A stretch of DNA of 64,000 nt from Mycobacterium xenopi (GTDB lineage Bacteria > Actinomycetota > Actinomycetes > Mycobacteriales > Mycobacteriaceae), in contig NZ_AP022314.1 of assembly GCF_009936235.1 (NCBI RefSeq), forward strand, positions 3,100,001 through 3,164,000, given 5' to 3'. Numbering within the stretch: the first letter of the stretch is position 1; each line of letters starts with the position of its first letter. The position numbers and the translations under genes are program-made. Of this stretch, positions 25,409 through 33,727 are shown in pieces. The notes under the pieces are model-generated. The model saw only the letters and a program-made list of their open reading frames with translations, had not been told where the DNA came from and did not search any database.

Positions 25409-26150
25409 CGCTATCGGTCCACATCGCGCCCAGCACGATGTCCCAGCGGTAACCGGTCGCGTATTCCGGCACCGTCACGTCGTGGTCGTAGGTGGCGATC
25501 AGCCGGTTGCGGGCAGCGGGGTCGATGACGGATTGAACGATCGGATCCAGCCCGAACAGCGGATCGCCCGGGAAATACATCTGGGTGACCAGCCGCTGCG
25601 TGAACGCCGTCCCGAAGACCGAAAAGTGGATGTGCGCCGGGCGCCAGGCGTTGTGGTGGTTACACCAGGGATAGGGGCCCGGCTTGATCGTCAAAAACCG
25701 GTAGCTTCCGTCGGATTTGGTCAGGCACCGGCCCACGCCGGTGAAATTCGGGTCGATCGGGGCGGGGTGCTGATCGCGCTGGTGGTGGTAGCGTCCGCCG
25801 GCATTTGCTTGCCAGATCTCGACGAGCTGGCCCGCAACCGGTCTGCCCACCCCGTCCAGGACCCGCCCGGTCACGATGATGCGTTCCCCAATCGGCTCGC
25901 CAGCATGTCCGGCGGTGAGGTCGGCGTCGAGCGGCTCGACATCACCCTCGCCGAAGCACGGGGCCCAGCGCTCGATCTCCTCCGGGTTCACCTGGACGGG
26001 CAGCGATTTCGGATGGCGCAGGGCGCTGCTGCGATATGGCGGGTAGTCCAGCCGCGGCTGGGTGTCGCCGCCGCGGTAGCCGGCTGCGATGCGCGCGATT
26101 TCCGCGGTGATGTCGCGTTGCGTTGCGACGCGCGGCGCGGCAGCTTCCAT
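25401..26150 (-). CDS. pcaH: Protocatechuate 3,4-dioxygenase beta subunit
   Basis: A 249-residue catalytic subunit of the non-haem Fe(III) intradiol dioxygenase that cleaves protocatechuate to 3-carboxy-cis,cis-muconate. The iron ligands can be read as Y121 (GGRYHHQ), Y160 (PGPYPW), H173 and H175 (RPAHIHFS). It is the first gene of the pcaHGB run. No pcaC, pcaD or pcaIJ is in this window. Confidence 0.95.
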   Translation of the reverse strand: MEAAAPRVATQRDITAEIARIAAGYRGGDTQPRLDYPPYRSSALRHPKSLPVQVNPEEIERWAPCFGEGDVEPLDADLTAGHAGEPIGERIIVTGRVLDGVGRPVAGQLVEIWQANAGGRYHHQRDQHPAPIDPNFTGVGRCLTKSDGSYRFLTIKPGPYPWCNHHNAWRPAHIHFSVFGTAFTQRLVTQMYFPGDPLFGLDPIVQSVIDPAARNRLIATYDHDVTVPEYATGYRWDIVLGAMWTDSDG

Positions 26151-26239
26151 AAAGCGTGACGGTACTACGGTTCGGACGACCCCTGCCGCGGCCGTCCACG
26201 GCCCGCAACGTGGAGGGCGGCGTCAAACGGTGTTCGGGC

Positions 26240-26716
26240 TTACAGCGCCCGTAGCAGCGCCTTTCTTCCTTTCACCCGCAGCTTGTGGACGGTGGAGTCG
26301 CGTAATTCCTTGATGCGACCGGCCATCTGGTTACCGAGCGTGTCGAGTTCTTCGTCGCTGAGTTGCACCGGCGGCGGGGCGGGGATCATGTCGCGTTCCT
26401 CTTCGTCGGCGTGCGCTTCGAGCACCCTTGCAAACGACCGCCATTCGTCGGCGTAGCCGGGCGCGCTCGGCGGTGTGCGGAGAAGCACCGCCAGCTGGTC
26501 GATGACTTGGCGGTGTTCGGCATGCGCGATCGCGATCAATCGGCTAGCCGCCGACATGGCGGGGTAATACAGGTCGTCTTCGATGCGAAAGTGGATGTCC
26601 AGTTCCACCAGCAGTTCGTCAAGCAGGTCCTGGCGTTCGGCCGGCGCCTCGCTGATCCTTTTCACCAGCCCCTTGATCACCTTGTGGTGGTCTTGCAGCA
26701 CGGTGTACGCATTCAA
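26240..26716 (-). CDS. Haemerythrin-like HHE domain protein
   Basis: A 158-residue helical protein with the HHE pattern: QDHHKVIKGL, LLVELDIHFRIEDDLYYPAM, AHAEHRQVI and LEAHADEEERDMIP supply the His/Glu/Asp ligands for a di-iron site. The TTG start gives a 4-base TTGA overlap with the stop of the Rieske gene upstream; longer forms read through that gene in another frame. It could bind oxygen or NO or store iron. A second haemerythrin is at 39105. Confidence 0.82.
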   Translation of the reverse strand: MNAYTVLQDHHKVIKGLVKRISEAPAERQDLLDELLVELDIHFRIEDDLYYPAMSAASRLIAIAHAEHRQVIDQLAVLLRTPPSAPGYADEWRSFARVLEAHADEEERDMIPAPPPVQLSDEELDTLGNQMAGRIKELRDSTVHKLRVKGRKALLRAL

Positions 26717-27681
26717 TTGGCCACTCCCTTCGCCGCGCCGAGTGCGTCCTGGCCGTCGCCTCGCAGCTCGACCATCCCGTCGTTGATCCGCGTCTGATAG
26801 CACGGCAGTGGGGCCGCCGCAGGCCCGCGCAGCACCTCTCCGGAGTCGACGTCGAATCGCGAACCGTGCCAGGGGCATACGATTCGGCCGCGGTCGATCC
26901 AGCCGTCGACCATTGGCGCAGCAAGGTGTGGGCAGAACTCGCCGAACGCCGATACCCCGTCATCGCCGTTGCGGCACAGGACTACTCCCACACCGTCGAT
27001 TTCGATGCGGTGCGGCTTCCCGTCGTGCAACGCCGCCGCCGGCGCTACCGGCACCCAGCCGGCGGTGCGCAGCCGCTTGCCGGATTGGTCTATGCCGAGA
27101 CCCGATTCGAACACCAGCGCGCCCCCCAGATAGCTGCCGCCGACGGTGATTGCGTAGCCGAGCGCGCTGATCGCGATGCCGCGAATGTGCCGTCCGCGAC
27201 GGCGATCCCACCACGACACCAGGTAGAGGGCTGTGGCCAGGAGGTTCAACACGCCGTGCACCACCCCGATGCGGCGCTCTTCCTCATGGGTGTGCTGCCA
27301 ATCGGTCACACCGGTGACGGCGGAACCGATGTTCGCCAGGATGCCCAGCCCAAGCGAACGCGAAGCGAACCGCGCCGCATCGAACACCTCCGAGGCGGGC
27401 CGGCCCGGCAACAGGCTGACCGCGTCGAGCGCCACGGTCGTTCCGATCGCCCCACTGGTCAACGACGCCAACGGCGGATGCACTGGATGCCCGAGCCAGA
27501 CGCCGTTCAGCGCGTTGGTGACCCGGTCGCGGGCCCCGCCGAGCGCGTTGTAGACGAAGCTGAGCATGTGCTCGAACCGGTAGCTTGGCCGATCCAGCCA
27601 CTCCTGACGCCCGATAAACGACAGCACCCAGGTCCCGAACTTGGGCAACCGCCGGCTAGCTGAACGCTGAAACATTGGCAT
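26713..27681 (-). CDS. DUF2231 membrane domain fused to a Rieske [2Fe-2S] ferredoxin domain
   Basis: A 322-residue protein. Residues about 60-205 are a DUF2231-type membrane domain (LGHPVHPPLASLTSGAIG and several helices). Residues about 215-310 are a Rieske domain with CPHLAAPM and CPWHGSRFD as cluster ligands. The ATG at 27681 was chosen for the GAGGAAG ribosome site 5 bases upstream. It may pass electrons at the membrane. It is divergent from the dioxygenase and could serve it, since no separate ferredoxin is seen. Confidence 0.82.
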   Translation of the reverse strand: MPMFQRSASRRLPKFGTWVLSFIGRQEWLDRPSYRFEHMLSFVYNALGGARDRVTNALNGVWLGHPVHPPLASLTSGAIGTTVALDAVSLLPGRPASEVFDAARFASRSLGLGILANIGSAVTGVTDWQHTHEEERRIGVVHGVLNLLATALYLVSWWDRRRGRHIRGIAISALGYAITVGGSYLGGALVFESGLGIDQSGKRLRTAGWVPVAPAAALHDGKPHRIEIDGVGVVLCRNGDDGVSAFGEFCPHLAAPMVDGWIDRGRIVCPWHGSRFDVDSGEVLRGPAAAPLPCYQTRINDGMVELRGDGQDALGAAKGVAN

Positions 27682-27750
27682 CGAAGCTTCCTCAAATACG
27701 GAGATAGTCGCCGATACCTTACGCATATCATCGGATCTACCCAAGTCGGA

Positions 27751-27774
27751 CGCAAATGATCTTCCGCATTTGCG
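27751..27774. promoter_or_regulatory. Inverted repeat in the divergent region before the dioxygenase
   Basis: CGCAAAT (27751-27757) and ATTTGCG (27768-27774) are perfect inverted copies with 10 bases between. They lie 70 bases upstream of the Rieske gene start, on the side away from the dioxygenase promoter. Confidence 0.4.
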
Positions 27775-27916
27775 GTTTACCATCGTGTTCGCGGAGAACC
27801 CGGCGGATGATGCTTTGCTGGTTCAATCCGCGTTCATCGTTTTCGACAGCCAATTCACAGGGAGCCTCAAGCCGCCGCTCGGATTGACCCGGACATCGAT
27901 CTTCGGCATCCTCTAC

Positions 27917-27945
27917 TTGACAGAACTATTCTCTGTAGAACAGAT
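27917..27945 (+). promoter_or_regulatory. Candidate promoter and operator of the dioxygenase operon
   Basis: TTGACA at 27917-27922 matches the -35 consensus. Seventeen bases on is ACAGAT as a possible -10 element. The hyphenated palindrome TCTGT-AGA-ACAGA (27932-27944) overlaps it, as expected for regulator binding; the IclR protein at 31529 is the obvious candidate. The region ends 10 bases before the ATG at 27955. Confidence 0.4.
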
Positions 27946-27954
27946 AAGGCCGCC

Positions 27955-29799
27955 ATGACCGATCACAGCTGTCTCTTCGACAGCGTCCGGCGCGGCATGA
28001 TTCCCGCCCACATCTACAACGACCGGGAAATCTTCGAACTGGAAAAACAGCGGTTGTTCAGCCGGACCTGGATATTTGTCGCGCACGAGTCAGAGATCCC
28101 GCAGGATGGCGACTACGTTGTGCGACGGGTGCTCGGCGATTCGTTCATCATCACCCGAGACTCGAATGGCACTGTGCGAGCGTTGTTCAACATGTGCCTG
28201 CACCGCGGCATGCAAGTGTGCCGTGCCGAGATGGGCAATGCCTCGAACTTCCGCTGCCCCTACCACGGCTGGTCCTACCGCAACGACGGCCGCCTTATCG
28301 GCCTGCCGTTTCATCGTGAGGCCTACGGCGGCGACGACGGGTTTCCGAAGAAAACTCAAACCTTGCTGCCCGCACCGAAGTTCGACAGCTACAACGGCTT
28401 GCTTTTCATCAGCCTGGACGCCCATGCGCAACCGCTTGAGGACTTTCTCGGCGACTTCAGGTTCTACCTGGATTTCTATACCAAGCAGAGCCGCCACGGC
28501 CTCGACGTGCGCGGACCGCAGCGCTGGCGGATCAAGGCCAACTGGAAGATCGGCGCAGAGAATTTCGCCGGCGATATGTATCACACCCCACACACCCATG
28601 CTTCGATCGTCGAGATCGGGTTGTTCCGTGAACCCAAAGCGCAGAAACGCAAAGACGGCGCCACCTACTGGGCCGGCAGCGGCGGTGGCACCACCTACAA
28701 GCTTCCCCCTGGCAACTTCGAGGAGCGCATGCGCTACGTCGGCTACACCGACGACATGATCACCCGGATCAAAGATGTCTGGACCCAACGGCAGCAACGA
28801 CTGGTCGGCGACGACGGATTCATGATCTCAGCGGCGTCGTGTTTCCCGAATCTGAGCTTCGTGCACAACTGGCCGAAGGTGCACGACGGCGACGACGTGG
28901 TGCCGTTCATCTCAATCCGGTTGTGGCAGCCGATTAGTGAGAACGAGACCGAGGTGTGCTCGTGGTTTGCGGTGGACTCGGCGGCTTCCCCGGCGTACAA
29001 GCACAAGTCGTATCAGGCCTACCTGATGTGCTTCGGGTCGACGGGCATGTTCGAGCAAGACGACGTCGAGAATTGGGTATCGCTGACCAACACCGCCGGC
29101 GGTTCGATGGCGCGGCGGCTGCTGTTGAACAGCCGCATGGGCCTGCTCCCCGACGACCGCCCGCTGGTCGAAGCGTTGCCCGTGGAGTCCTTTCACGGGC
29201 CCGGGCACGCACAGGTCGGCTATAACGAGCACAACCCAGCGCCAGCTGCTCAGGCTGTGGGCCGATCACTTGGAGACAGCATGACAAATGCCCTGCCGTT
29301 CGACGATGTTCGGCACCTGCAGGCGCACCAGTTCCTGGTCGACGAAGCGTATCTGCTCGACGTTCAGGACTATGACGCGTGGCTGGACACCCTGACCGAC
29401 GACATCCGCTACGTCATGCCGGTGCGTGTCACCACCGCGCTCGGTGCTGGATTCGATACGTTGCCGGGGATGGCGCACTTCGACGAGGACAAACACTCAC
29501 TGAGCCGCCGTGTCGCCCGGTTTCGCACCGAGCACGCCTGGACCGAGGATCCGCCGTCGCGGCTGCGCCACTTCATCACCAATGTGCGAACCTTCGCCGG
29601 CGACGACGACGCCCACCTGCTCGTCGAATCGGCCGAGCTGCTGTTCCGCAGCCGCGGCGACGTCAACGAGGCCGCCGTGCTGTCCTGTGGCCGTGAAGAC
29701 GTGCTGCGTCGTTGCGGCGCACAATGGAAACTGGCGCGGCGCACCGTGATCGTCGACGAGTCCGTGCTGCGCATGCAGAACCTGGCGGTGTTCTTGTGA
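27955..29799 (+). CDS. Ring-hydroxylating dioxygenase, alpha and beta subunits joined in one frame
   Basis: A 614-residue reading frame. Residues 1-442 are a Rieske oxygenase alpha subunit: cluster ligands C81, H83, C101, H104 and mononuclear iron ligands D207-or-N203 region, H210 and H215. From M443 onward it is a complete beta subunit (SnoaL/NTF2 fold; HQFLVDEAYLLDVQDYDAWL). After YNEHN the DNA has CCC at 29235-29237; with one C fewer the alpha frame would read QRQLLRLWADHLETA and stop at an ATGA overlap with the beta start. One inserted base thus fuses the subunits. The context points to phthalate-type substrates. Confidence 0.85.
   Translation: MTDHSCLFDSVRRGMIPAHIYNDREIFELEKQRLFSRTWIFVAHESEIPQDGDYVVRRVLGDSFIITRDSNGTVRALFNMCLHRGMQVCRAEMGNASNFRCPYHGWSYRNDGRLIGLPFHREAYGGDDGFPKKTQTLLPAPKFDSYNGLLFISLDAHAQPLEDFLGDFRFYLDFYTKQSRHGLDVRGPQRWRIKANWKIGAENFAGDMYHTPHTHASIVEIGLFREPKAQKRKDGATYWAGSGGGTTYKLPPGNFEERMRYVGYTDDMITRIKDVWTQRQQRLVGDDGFMISAASCFPNLSFVHNWPKVHDGDDVVPFISIRLWQPISENETEVCSWFAVDSAASPAYKHKSYQAYLMCFGSTGMFEQDDVENWVSLTNTAGGSMARRLLLNSRMGLLPDDRPLVEALPVESFHGPGHAQVGYNEHNPAPAAQAVGRSLGDSMTNALPFDDVRHLQAHQFLVDEAYLLDVQDYDAWLDTLTDDIRYVMPVRVTTALGAGFDTLPGMAHFDEDKHSLSRRVARFRTEHAWTEDPPSRLRHFITNVRTFAGDDDAHLLVESAELLFRSRGDVNEAAVLSCGREDVLRRCGAQWKLARRTVIVDESVLRMQNLAVFL
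29281..29799 (+). CDS. Ring-hydroxylating dioxygenase beta subunit (internal start within the fused frame)
   Basis: The ATG at 29281 begins MTNALPFDDVRHLQAHQFLV, the usual start of a beta subunit, and gives a normal-length 172-residue protein with RYVMPVRVT and the C-terminal VLRMQNLAVFL. If the alpha gene still terminated normally, this would be the separate beta gene with an ATGA overlap. Initiation here could rescue a functional alpha3beta3 enzyme even with the upstream frame change. Confidence 0.6.
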   Translation: MTNALPFDDVRHLQAHQFLVDEAYLLDVQDYDAWLDTLTDDIRYVMPVRVTTALGAGFDTLPGMAHFDEDKHSLSRRVARFRTEHAWTEDPPSRLRHFITNVRTFAGDDDAHLLVESAELLFRSRGDVNEAAVLSCGREDVLRRCGAQWKLARRTVIVDESVLRMQNLAVFL

Positions 29800-30020
29800 A
29801 CGATCAACCACTCACCATCGCAAACGAATTCACCGAGGTAGTGGTGCGCCGAGTGGACACCCGCAACGGATCGCGGCTGCTGATCAGCGCCCCCAAATCC
29901 GGGCGGTCGATCAGCCTGGATGCCCTGGAGTTGGAGGCATTGACCCGGCAGAACACCCGCACACTGGAGGCGATGGTCGGCAATGCGCACGGCCCACTGC
30001 TTCCGGACGAACCACAATGA
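29796..30020 (+). CDS. Conserved small protein of the dioxygenase operon
   Basis: A 74-residue protein starting at a GTG that overlaps the beta stop (GTGA), and ending in an ATGA overlap with the dehydrogenase. It has RVDTRNGSRLLISAPKSG and SISLDALELEALTRQ. It has no cysteines, so it is not the missing ferredoxin. Small proteins occur at this place in related operons, but I cannot assign a role. Confidence 0.7.
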   Translation: MNDQPLTIANEFTEVVVRRVDTRNGSRLLISAPKSGRSISLDALELEALTRQNTRTLEAMVGNAHGPLLPDEPQ

Positions 30021-30811
30021 CCGGCTGGCTGGACGGCAAACGCGCGCTGGTGGTGGGCGCCGGCTCGGGAATCGGCCGGGCGGTCGTCGACGCCTTCCGC
30101 GCCGAAGGCGCGAAAGTCGCTGTGCTGGAACGAGTTCCAGACAAATGCCACCTGTTGCGGCAACAGCTGCCCGACGTGCCGGTTGTCGACGGGGATGCCA
30201 TCGACCGCGACGCCAACGACCGCGCGGTCGCCGCAGCGGTGGACGCCTTCGGCGGCCTGGACACCCTGGTCAACTGCGTCGGTATCTTCGACTTCTACCA
30301 AGGCATTTGCGACATCGACGCCGACAAGCTCGCCAGCGCATTCGACGAGATGTTCCACACCAATGTGCTCAGCCATCTGCAGTCGGTCAAGGCCGCCGTG
30401 CCCGCGCTACGGGCCGGAACCGGGCCGTCGATCGTATTGACCGAGTCCGCGTCGTCGTTCTACCCGGGCCGCGGCGGGACGCTTTATGTGTCATCGAAAT
30501 TCGCGGTACGCGGGTTGGTCACCACCCTCGCCCATGAACTGGCGCCGACGATACGAGTCAACGGCGTGGCCCCCGGTGGCACCCTGGGCACTGACCTGCG
30601 CGGCCTGGCCAGTCTCGGACTCGACACCGTCCGCCTCGATGACACCCCCCACCGCGCCCGCGACCTCGCCGCGCGCACTCCGCTCAACGTCGCGCTCACA
30701 GCCGAAGACCATGCGTGGAGTTTCGTGTTCTTGGCCTCCGACCGGGCCCGCGGCATCACCGGCGAAACCGCCCATCCTGACGGCGGATTCGGGCTGGGAG
30801 CCAAGCCGTGA
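30017..30811 (+). CDS. cis-dihydrodiol dehydrogenase (SDR family)
   Basis: A 264-residue short-chain dehydrogenase. The nucleotide motif is GAGSGIG at 16-22, with LVNCVGIFDF, the catalytic serine in LTESASSFYP and YVSSK. It resembles BphB/PhtB-type enzymes that rearomatise the dihydrodiol formed by the dioxygenase, giving a catechol. It is translationally coupled on both sides. Confidence 0.88.
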   Translation: MTGWLDGKRALVVGAGSGIGRAVVDAFRAEGAKVAVLERVPDKCHLLRQQLPDVPVVDGDAIDRDANDRAVAAAVDAFGGLDTLVNCVGIFDFYQGICDIDADKLASAFDEMFHTNVLSHLQSVKAAVPALRAGTGPSIVLTESASSFYPGRGGTLYVSSKFAVRGLVTTLAHELAPTIRVNGVAPGGTLGTDLRGLASLGLDTVRLDDTPHRARDLAARTPLNVALTAEDHAWSFVFLASDRARGITGETAHPDGGFGLGAKP

Positions 30812-31527
30812 CCGACTTTCACGAGCAACGGGCACTGATCGCCCAGGCCTGCCGGGTGGCGGCCGCCCGCGGATTGGTCGACGGCGTGCTCGGTCACCTC
30901 AGTCTGCGCATCGACGACGAGCGGCTGCTGATCCGCTGCCGCAGCGACACCGACACCGGAGTGGCGTTTACCCGCCCGAGTGACATCCGGCTGATCCGCT
31001 TCGACGGCACCGAGGCCGCCGCCGGAGAACTAGACGGCTACCGGGTACCCAACGAACTTGCCATCCACGTCGAAACCATGCTCGCGCAACCACAACACCG
31101 GGCCGTCGCTCATCTGCACCCGCCGGCCGTCGTCGCCGCCGACCTCGCCGGTATCGGTCTGCGGCCTGTCTACGGCGCCTACGACATTGCGGGCGCGCGC
31201 CTTGCACGTGACGGTGTGCCGGTGTACGAACGAACGGTATTGATCCGAAACCGCTTGCTGGGCAAGGAAATGGTGGCCGCGATGCACGGCCGCCCGATTG
31301 TGATCTGCCGCGGGCACGGGATCACCAGTGCGGCAACCACCGTGCAACAAGCGGTGTTACAGGCGATCAGCCTCGATGCGCTGGCGCGGATGTCGTTACA
31401 GGTACAGGCGGCCGGCGGCACCCTACGCGACATCGACGATCGGGACTGGGACGACCTGCCCGACCTGGGCCCGGGTTTCGCCGTCGAAGCTGCCTGGCGG
31501 CACGAGATCGCGCGCATCGGAGAATGA
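30808..31527 (+). CDS. Class II aldolase/adducin-family decarboxylase (3,4-dihydroxyphthalate decarboxylase-like)
   Basis: A 239-residue protein with the metal ligands of the class II aldolase fold, H-x-H in AVAHLHPP and the H of CRGHGI. In actinobacterial phthalate operons a member of this family decarboxylates 3,4-dihydroxyphthalate to protocatechuate, which would then enter the pcaHGB enzymes encoded next door. That role is inferred from context; sugar-phosphate aldolase activity is the alternative. The GTG start overlaps the dehydrogenase stop. Confidence 0.78.
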   Translation: MTDFHEQRALIAQACRVAAARGLVDGVLGHLSLRIDDERLLIRCRSDTDTGVAFTRPSDIRLIRFDGTEAAAGELDGYRVPNELAIHVETMLAQPQHRAVAHLHPPAVVAADLAGIGLRPVYGAYDIAGARLARDGVPVYERTVLIRNRLLGKEMVAAMHGRPIVICRGHGITSAATTVQQAVLQAISLDALARMSLQVQAAGGTLRDIDDRDWDDLPDLGPGFAVEAAWRHEIARIGE

Positions 31528-31528
31528 C

Positions 31529-32317
31529 CTACCCCAGCTGATCGCCAATTTCCTTGGCGGCCTTCACCAGTGCCGCCGCGACCGCGGGGTATTGCGACTT
31601 GGGCAGCCGATGCTGCGGCGCCGCAACGTTCAGCGCCAGCGCGAGCCCCGGCGCGCGGGTCGGTATCGGCACGGCGACCGACGCGACCCCTTCCTCGCTT
31701 TCCTCCCGGTTGACGGCGTAGCCGCGCTCCCGCACCCGCACAAGTTCGGCTTCCAGCGCGGTGCGGCTGGTGATCGAATGCGGTGTAATGCGTTGCAGCT
31801 CTTTGTCCGGTAGCAACTGGCGCAGTTCCTGTTCCGACAACTGGGCGAGCATGGCCTTGCCCGTCGAGGTGCAGTGCGCCGGCATGGTGCGGCCCAGCCG
31901 CGACGCGACCCGGACCGCGGTAGGGCCTTCCACAGCGGCGATGAACCGCACGGCGGCACCGTCGAGCATCCCGACATGGACCGTCTCGCGCAGCCGTTCG
32001 CTGAGTGCGCGCATTACCGGCGTGGCGGCGCGCCCGATGTCCATCCGGCTGAAGATGGCGAACGCCACGCTGGTCAACGCCGGGCCCGGACCGTAGGCCT
32101 TCGACACCGGGTCTTGCCGGACGAATCCACGGTAGGCCAACATCGCCAGCAGCCGGTGCGCGGTCGACGACGCCACACCCAGATAACGGGTGGCTTCACT
32201 CAACCGGATTTCGGGTTGCTCGCCGAGGAGCAACAGCAGTTTCAATGCCTTGTCGACCGACTCGATCGGATACTGGGGCGCAACGGAGTCAGCGCAACGC
32301 TGCCGCTTTTTCTGCAT
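31529..32317 (-). CDS. IclR-family transcriptional regulator
   Basis: A 262-residue regulator. The N-terminal HTH (IRLSEATRYLGVASSTAHRLLAML) precedes the IclR effector domain (MPAHCTSTGKAMLAQLSEQEL, then YAVNREESEEGVASVAVPI). It lies convergent with the catabolic operon, stop to stop with one base between. IclR proteins often control pca and phthalate genes, so it is the likely regulator of this cluster. Confidence 0.88.
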   Translation of the reverse strand: MQKKRQRCADSVAPQYPIESVDKALKLLLLLGEQPEIRLSEATRYLGVASSTAHRLLAMLAYRGFVRQDPVSKAYGPGPALTSVAFAIFSRMDIGRAATPVMRALSERLRETVHVGMLDGAAVRFIAAVEGPTAVRVASRLGRTMPAHCTSTGKAMLAQLSEQELRQLLPDKELQRITPHSITSRTALEAELVRVRERGYAVNREESEEGVASVAVPIPTRAPGLALALNVAAPQHRLPKSQYPAVAAALVKAAKEIGDQLG

Positions 32318-32352
32318 GCCAGAAACGCTACCTGCGCTAGCGTACGAGCATC

Positions 32353-33039
32353 ATGACAAAATCGGCCGCGCTACTGGCGACACTGACGATCGCGCTTGTC
32401 GCCTGCACGACATCGGTGTCAGGACACGCGGTTTTGCCGCCGGGCGGCCCGGCACCGTCGTCGTCTCCCGCTCCGGCCGGTCCCCCCAAGGCCAAGCCGC
32501 CGCCGATCTTCGCGCGCGACTTGCTGCTGCACGACGGGGACAGCAGTCCTTTCGGTCCCGCAGCCATGACCGACGTGGGCGACACGTATTTCACCAGCGT
32601 GCGACCGCCGGAATGTTCGGCAGCGTTGTTGTTCAAGGGTTCACCGCTTCGGCCACCGCATTCCACCGATTACGCCGACTCGGCATACAGCTTCGGCGGG
32701 TCTGCGATGTATAGCGAATCGGTCGACGTCTACGACAAGGCTTTAGACGTCCATGCTGTGGTCTGGGACGGCTATGGCGCAGTGTCGCGATGCACCGCCG
32801 AGGCCGTCGGTATTGCCCCCGCGGGCGCGTTCGCGGGGATGAGACTCAGCTATTACGGGGTACCCGCCGATGGCGTGCTGGTGTGGACCATGACCCGTCC
32901 CGACTGGACCTGCGACTACGGGTTGGCGGTGGTCCCGCGGGCCGCGCTGCTGTTGACGCTGTGTGACCACGAGTCCCGATTCCGGATGGCGGACTGGGCC
33001 TCGACACGTCGAGAGCAGATCCTGGGCCGGGCCGCCTGA
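32353..33039 (+). CDS. Lipoprotein with sensor-like (PknH-type) extracellular domain
   Basis: A 228-residue protein with a signal peptide and lipobox LVAC (C18), a Pro-rich linker (35-55), then a domain with four or more cysteines and a W-DGYGAVSRCTAEA / PDWTCDYGLAVV pattern resembling the mycobacterial sensor domain found in PknH and in several lipoproteins. It is probably anchored outside the membrane. Its ligand is unknown. Confidence 0.72.
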   Translation: MTKSAALLATLTIALVACTTSVSGHAVLPPGGPAPSSSPAPAGPPKAKPPPIFARDLLLHDGDSSPFGPAAMTDVGDTYFTSVRPPECSAALLFKGSPLRPPHSTDYADSAYSFGGSAMYSESVDVYDKALDVHAVVWDGYGAVSRCTAEAVGIAPAGAFAGMRLSYYGVPADGVLVWTMTRPDWTCDYGLAVVPRAALLLTLCDHESRFRMADWASTRREQILGRAA

Positions 33040-33066
33040 CCGCGCCGGGTCAGGCATGCTGTTCCC

Positions 33067-33726
33067 ATGACGGTGGTTTCCCTGCTGCAGGCCATCCCAC
33101 CTGTGGCGGTCTACCTGGTGGTCGGCGCTGTGGTAGGGATCGAAAGTCTGGGCGTGCCGCTTCCCGGCGAGGTCGTCCTGGTCACGGCGGCGCTGATGTC
33201 GTCACACCATGAACTGGCGGTCAACCCCATCGGGGTTGGTGTCGCCGGAGTGATTGGCGCCGCGGTCGGTGACTCGATCGGTTACACGATCGGCCGACGG
33301 CTCGGCATGCCGCTTTTCGACTGGTTGGGCCGACGATTCCCGAAACATTTCAGTCCCGGCCACATCGCGCTCGCCGAGCGCACGTTCGACCGCTGGGGGG
33401 TGCGGGCGGTGTTTTTCGGGCGGTTTATCGCACTGCTGCGGATATTCGCCGGACCGCTGGCCGGCGCGCTCAAGATGCGTTATCCGCGGTTCCTGCTGGC
33501 AAATGTGTCCGGTGCCATCTGCTGGGCCGGTGGCACCACCGCGCTGATCTACTACGCCGGGGTCGCCGCCGAACGCTGGCTGACCCGGTTTTCCTGGATC
33601 GCCCTGGTGGTCGCCGTCGTGGCCGGCGCGATCGCCGCGGTGCTGCTGCGGGAACGCACCGCTCGCGCGGTCGCCGAACTCGAAGCCGAGCCCGCCGACA
33701 AATCCGGCACAGCTGCGAGCAGTTAG
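33067..33726 (+). CDS. dedA: DedA-family membrane protein (Rv2637-like)
   Basis: A 219-residue polytopic protein of the SNARE-associated/DedA family, implicated in lipid carrier recycling. Family motifs include ESLGVPLPGEVVLV, GAAVGDSIGYTIGRRLG and the RFIALLRIFAGPLAG block. M. tuberculosis Rv2637 is followed by the STAS protein Rv2638, and the same pair is near each other here with a TetR gene between. Confidence 0.88.
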   Translation: MTVVSLLQAIPPVAVYLVVGAVVGIESLGVPLPGEVVLVTAALMSSHHELAVNPIGVGVAGVIGAAVGDSIGYTIGRRLGMPLFDWLGRRFPKHFSPGHIALAERTFDRWGVRAVFFGRFIALLRIFAGPLAGALKMRYPRFLLANVSGAICWAGGTTALIYYAGVAAERWLTRFSWIALVVAVVAGAIAAVLLRERTARAVAELEAEPADKSGTAASS

Positions 33727-33727
33727 C

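Noticed and set aside
27770..27958. Small plus-strand ORF before the dioxygenase
   Set aside because: It has no ribosome site, spans the promoter-like TTGACA and a palindrome, and has no family features.
29796..30020. Ferredoxin of the dioxygenase system
   Set aside because: The small protein has no cysteine residues, so it cannot bind an iron-sulfur cluster.
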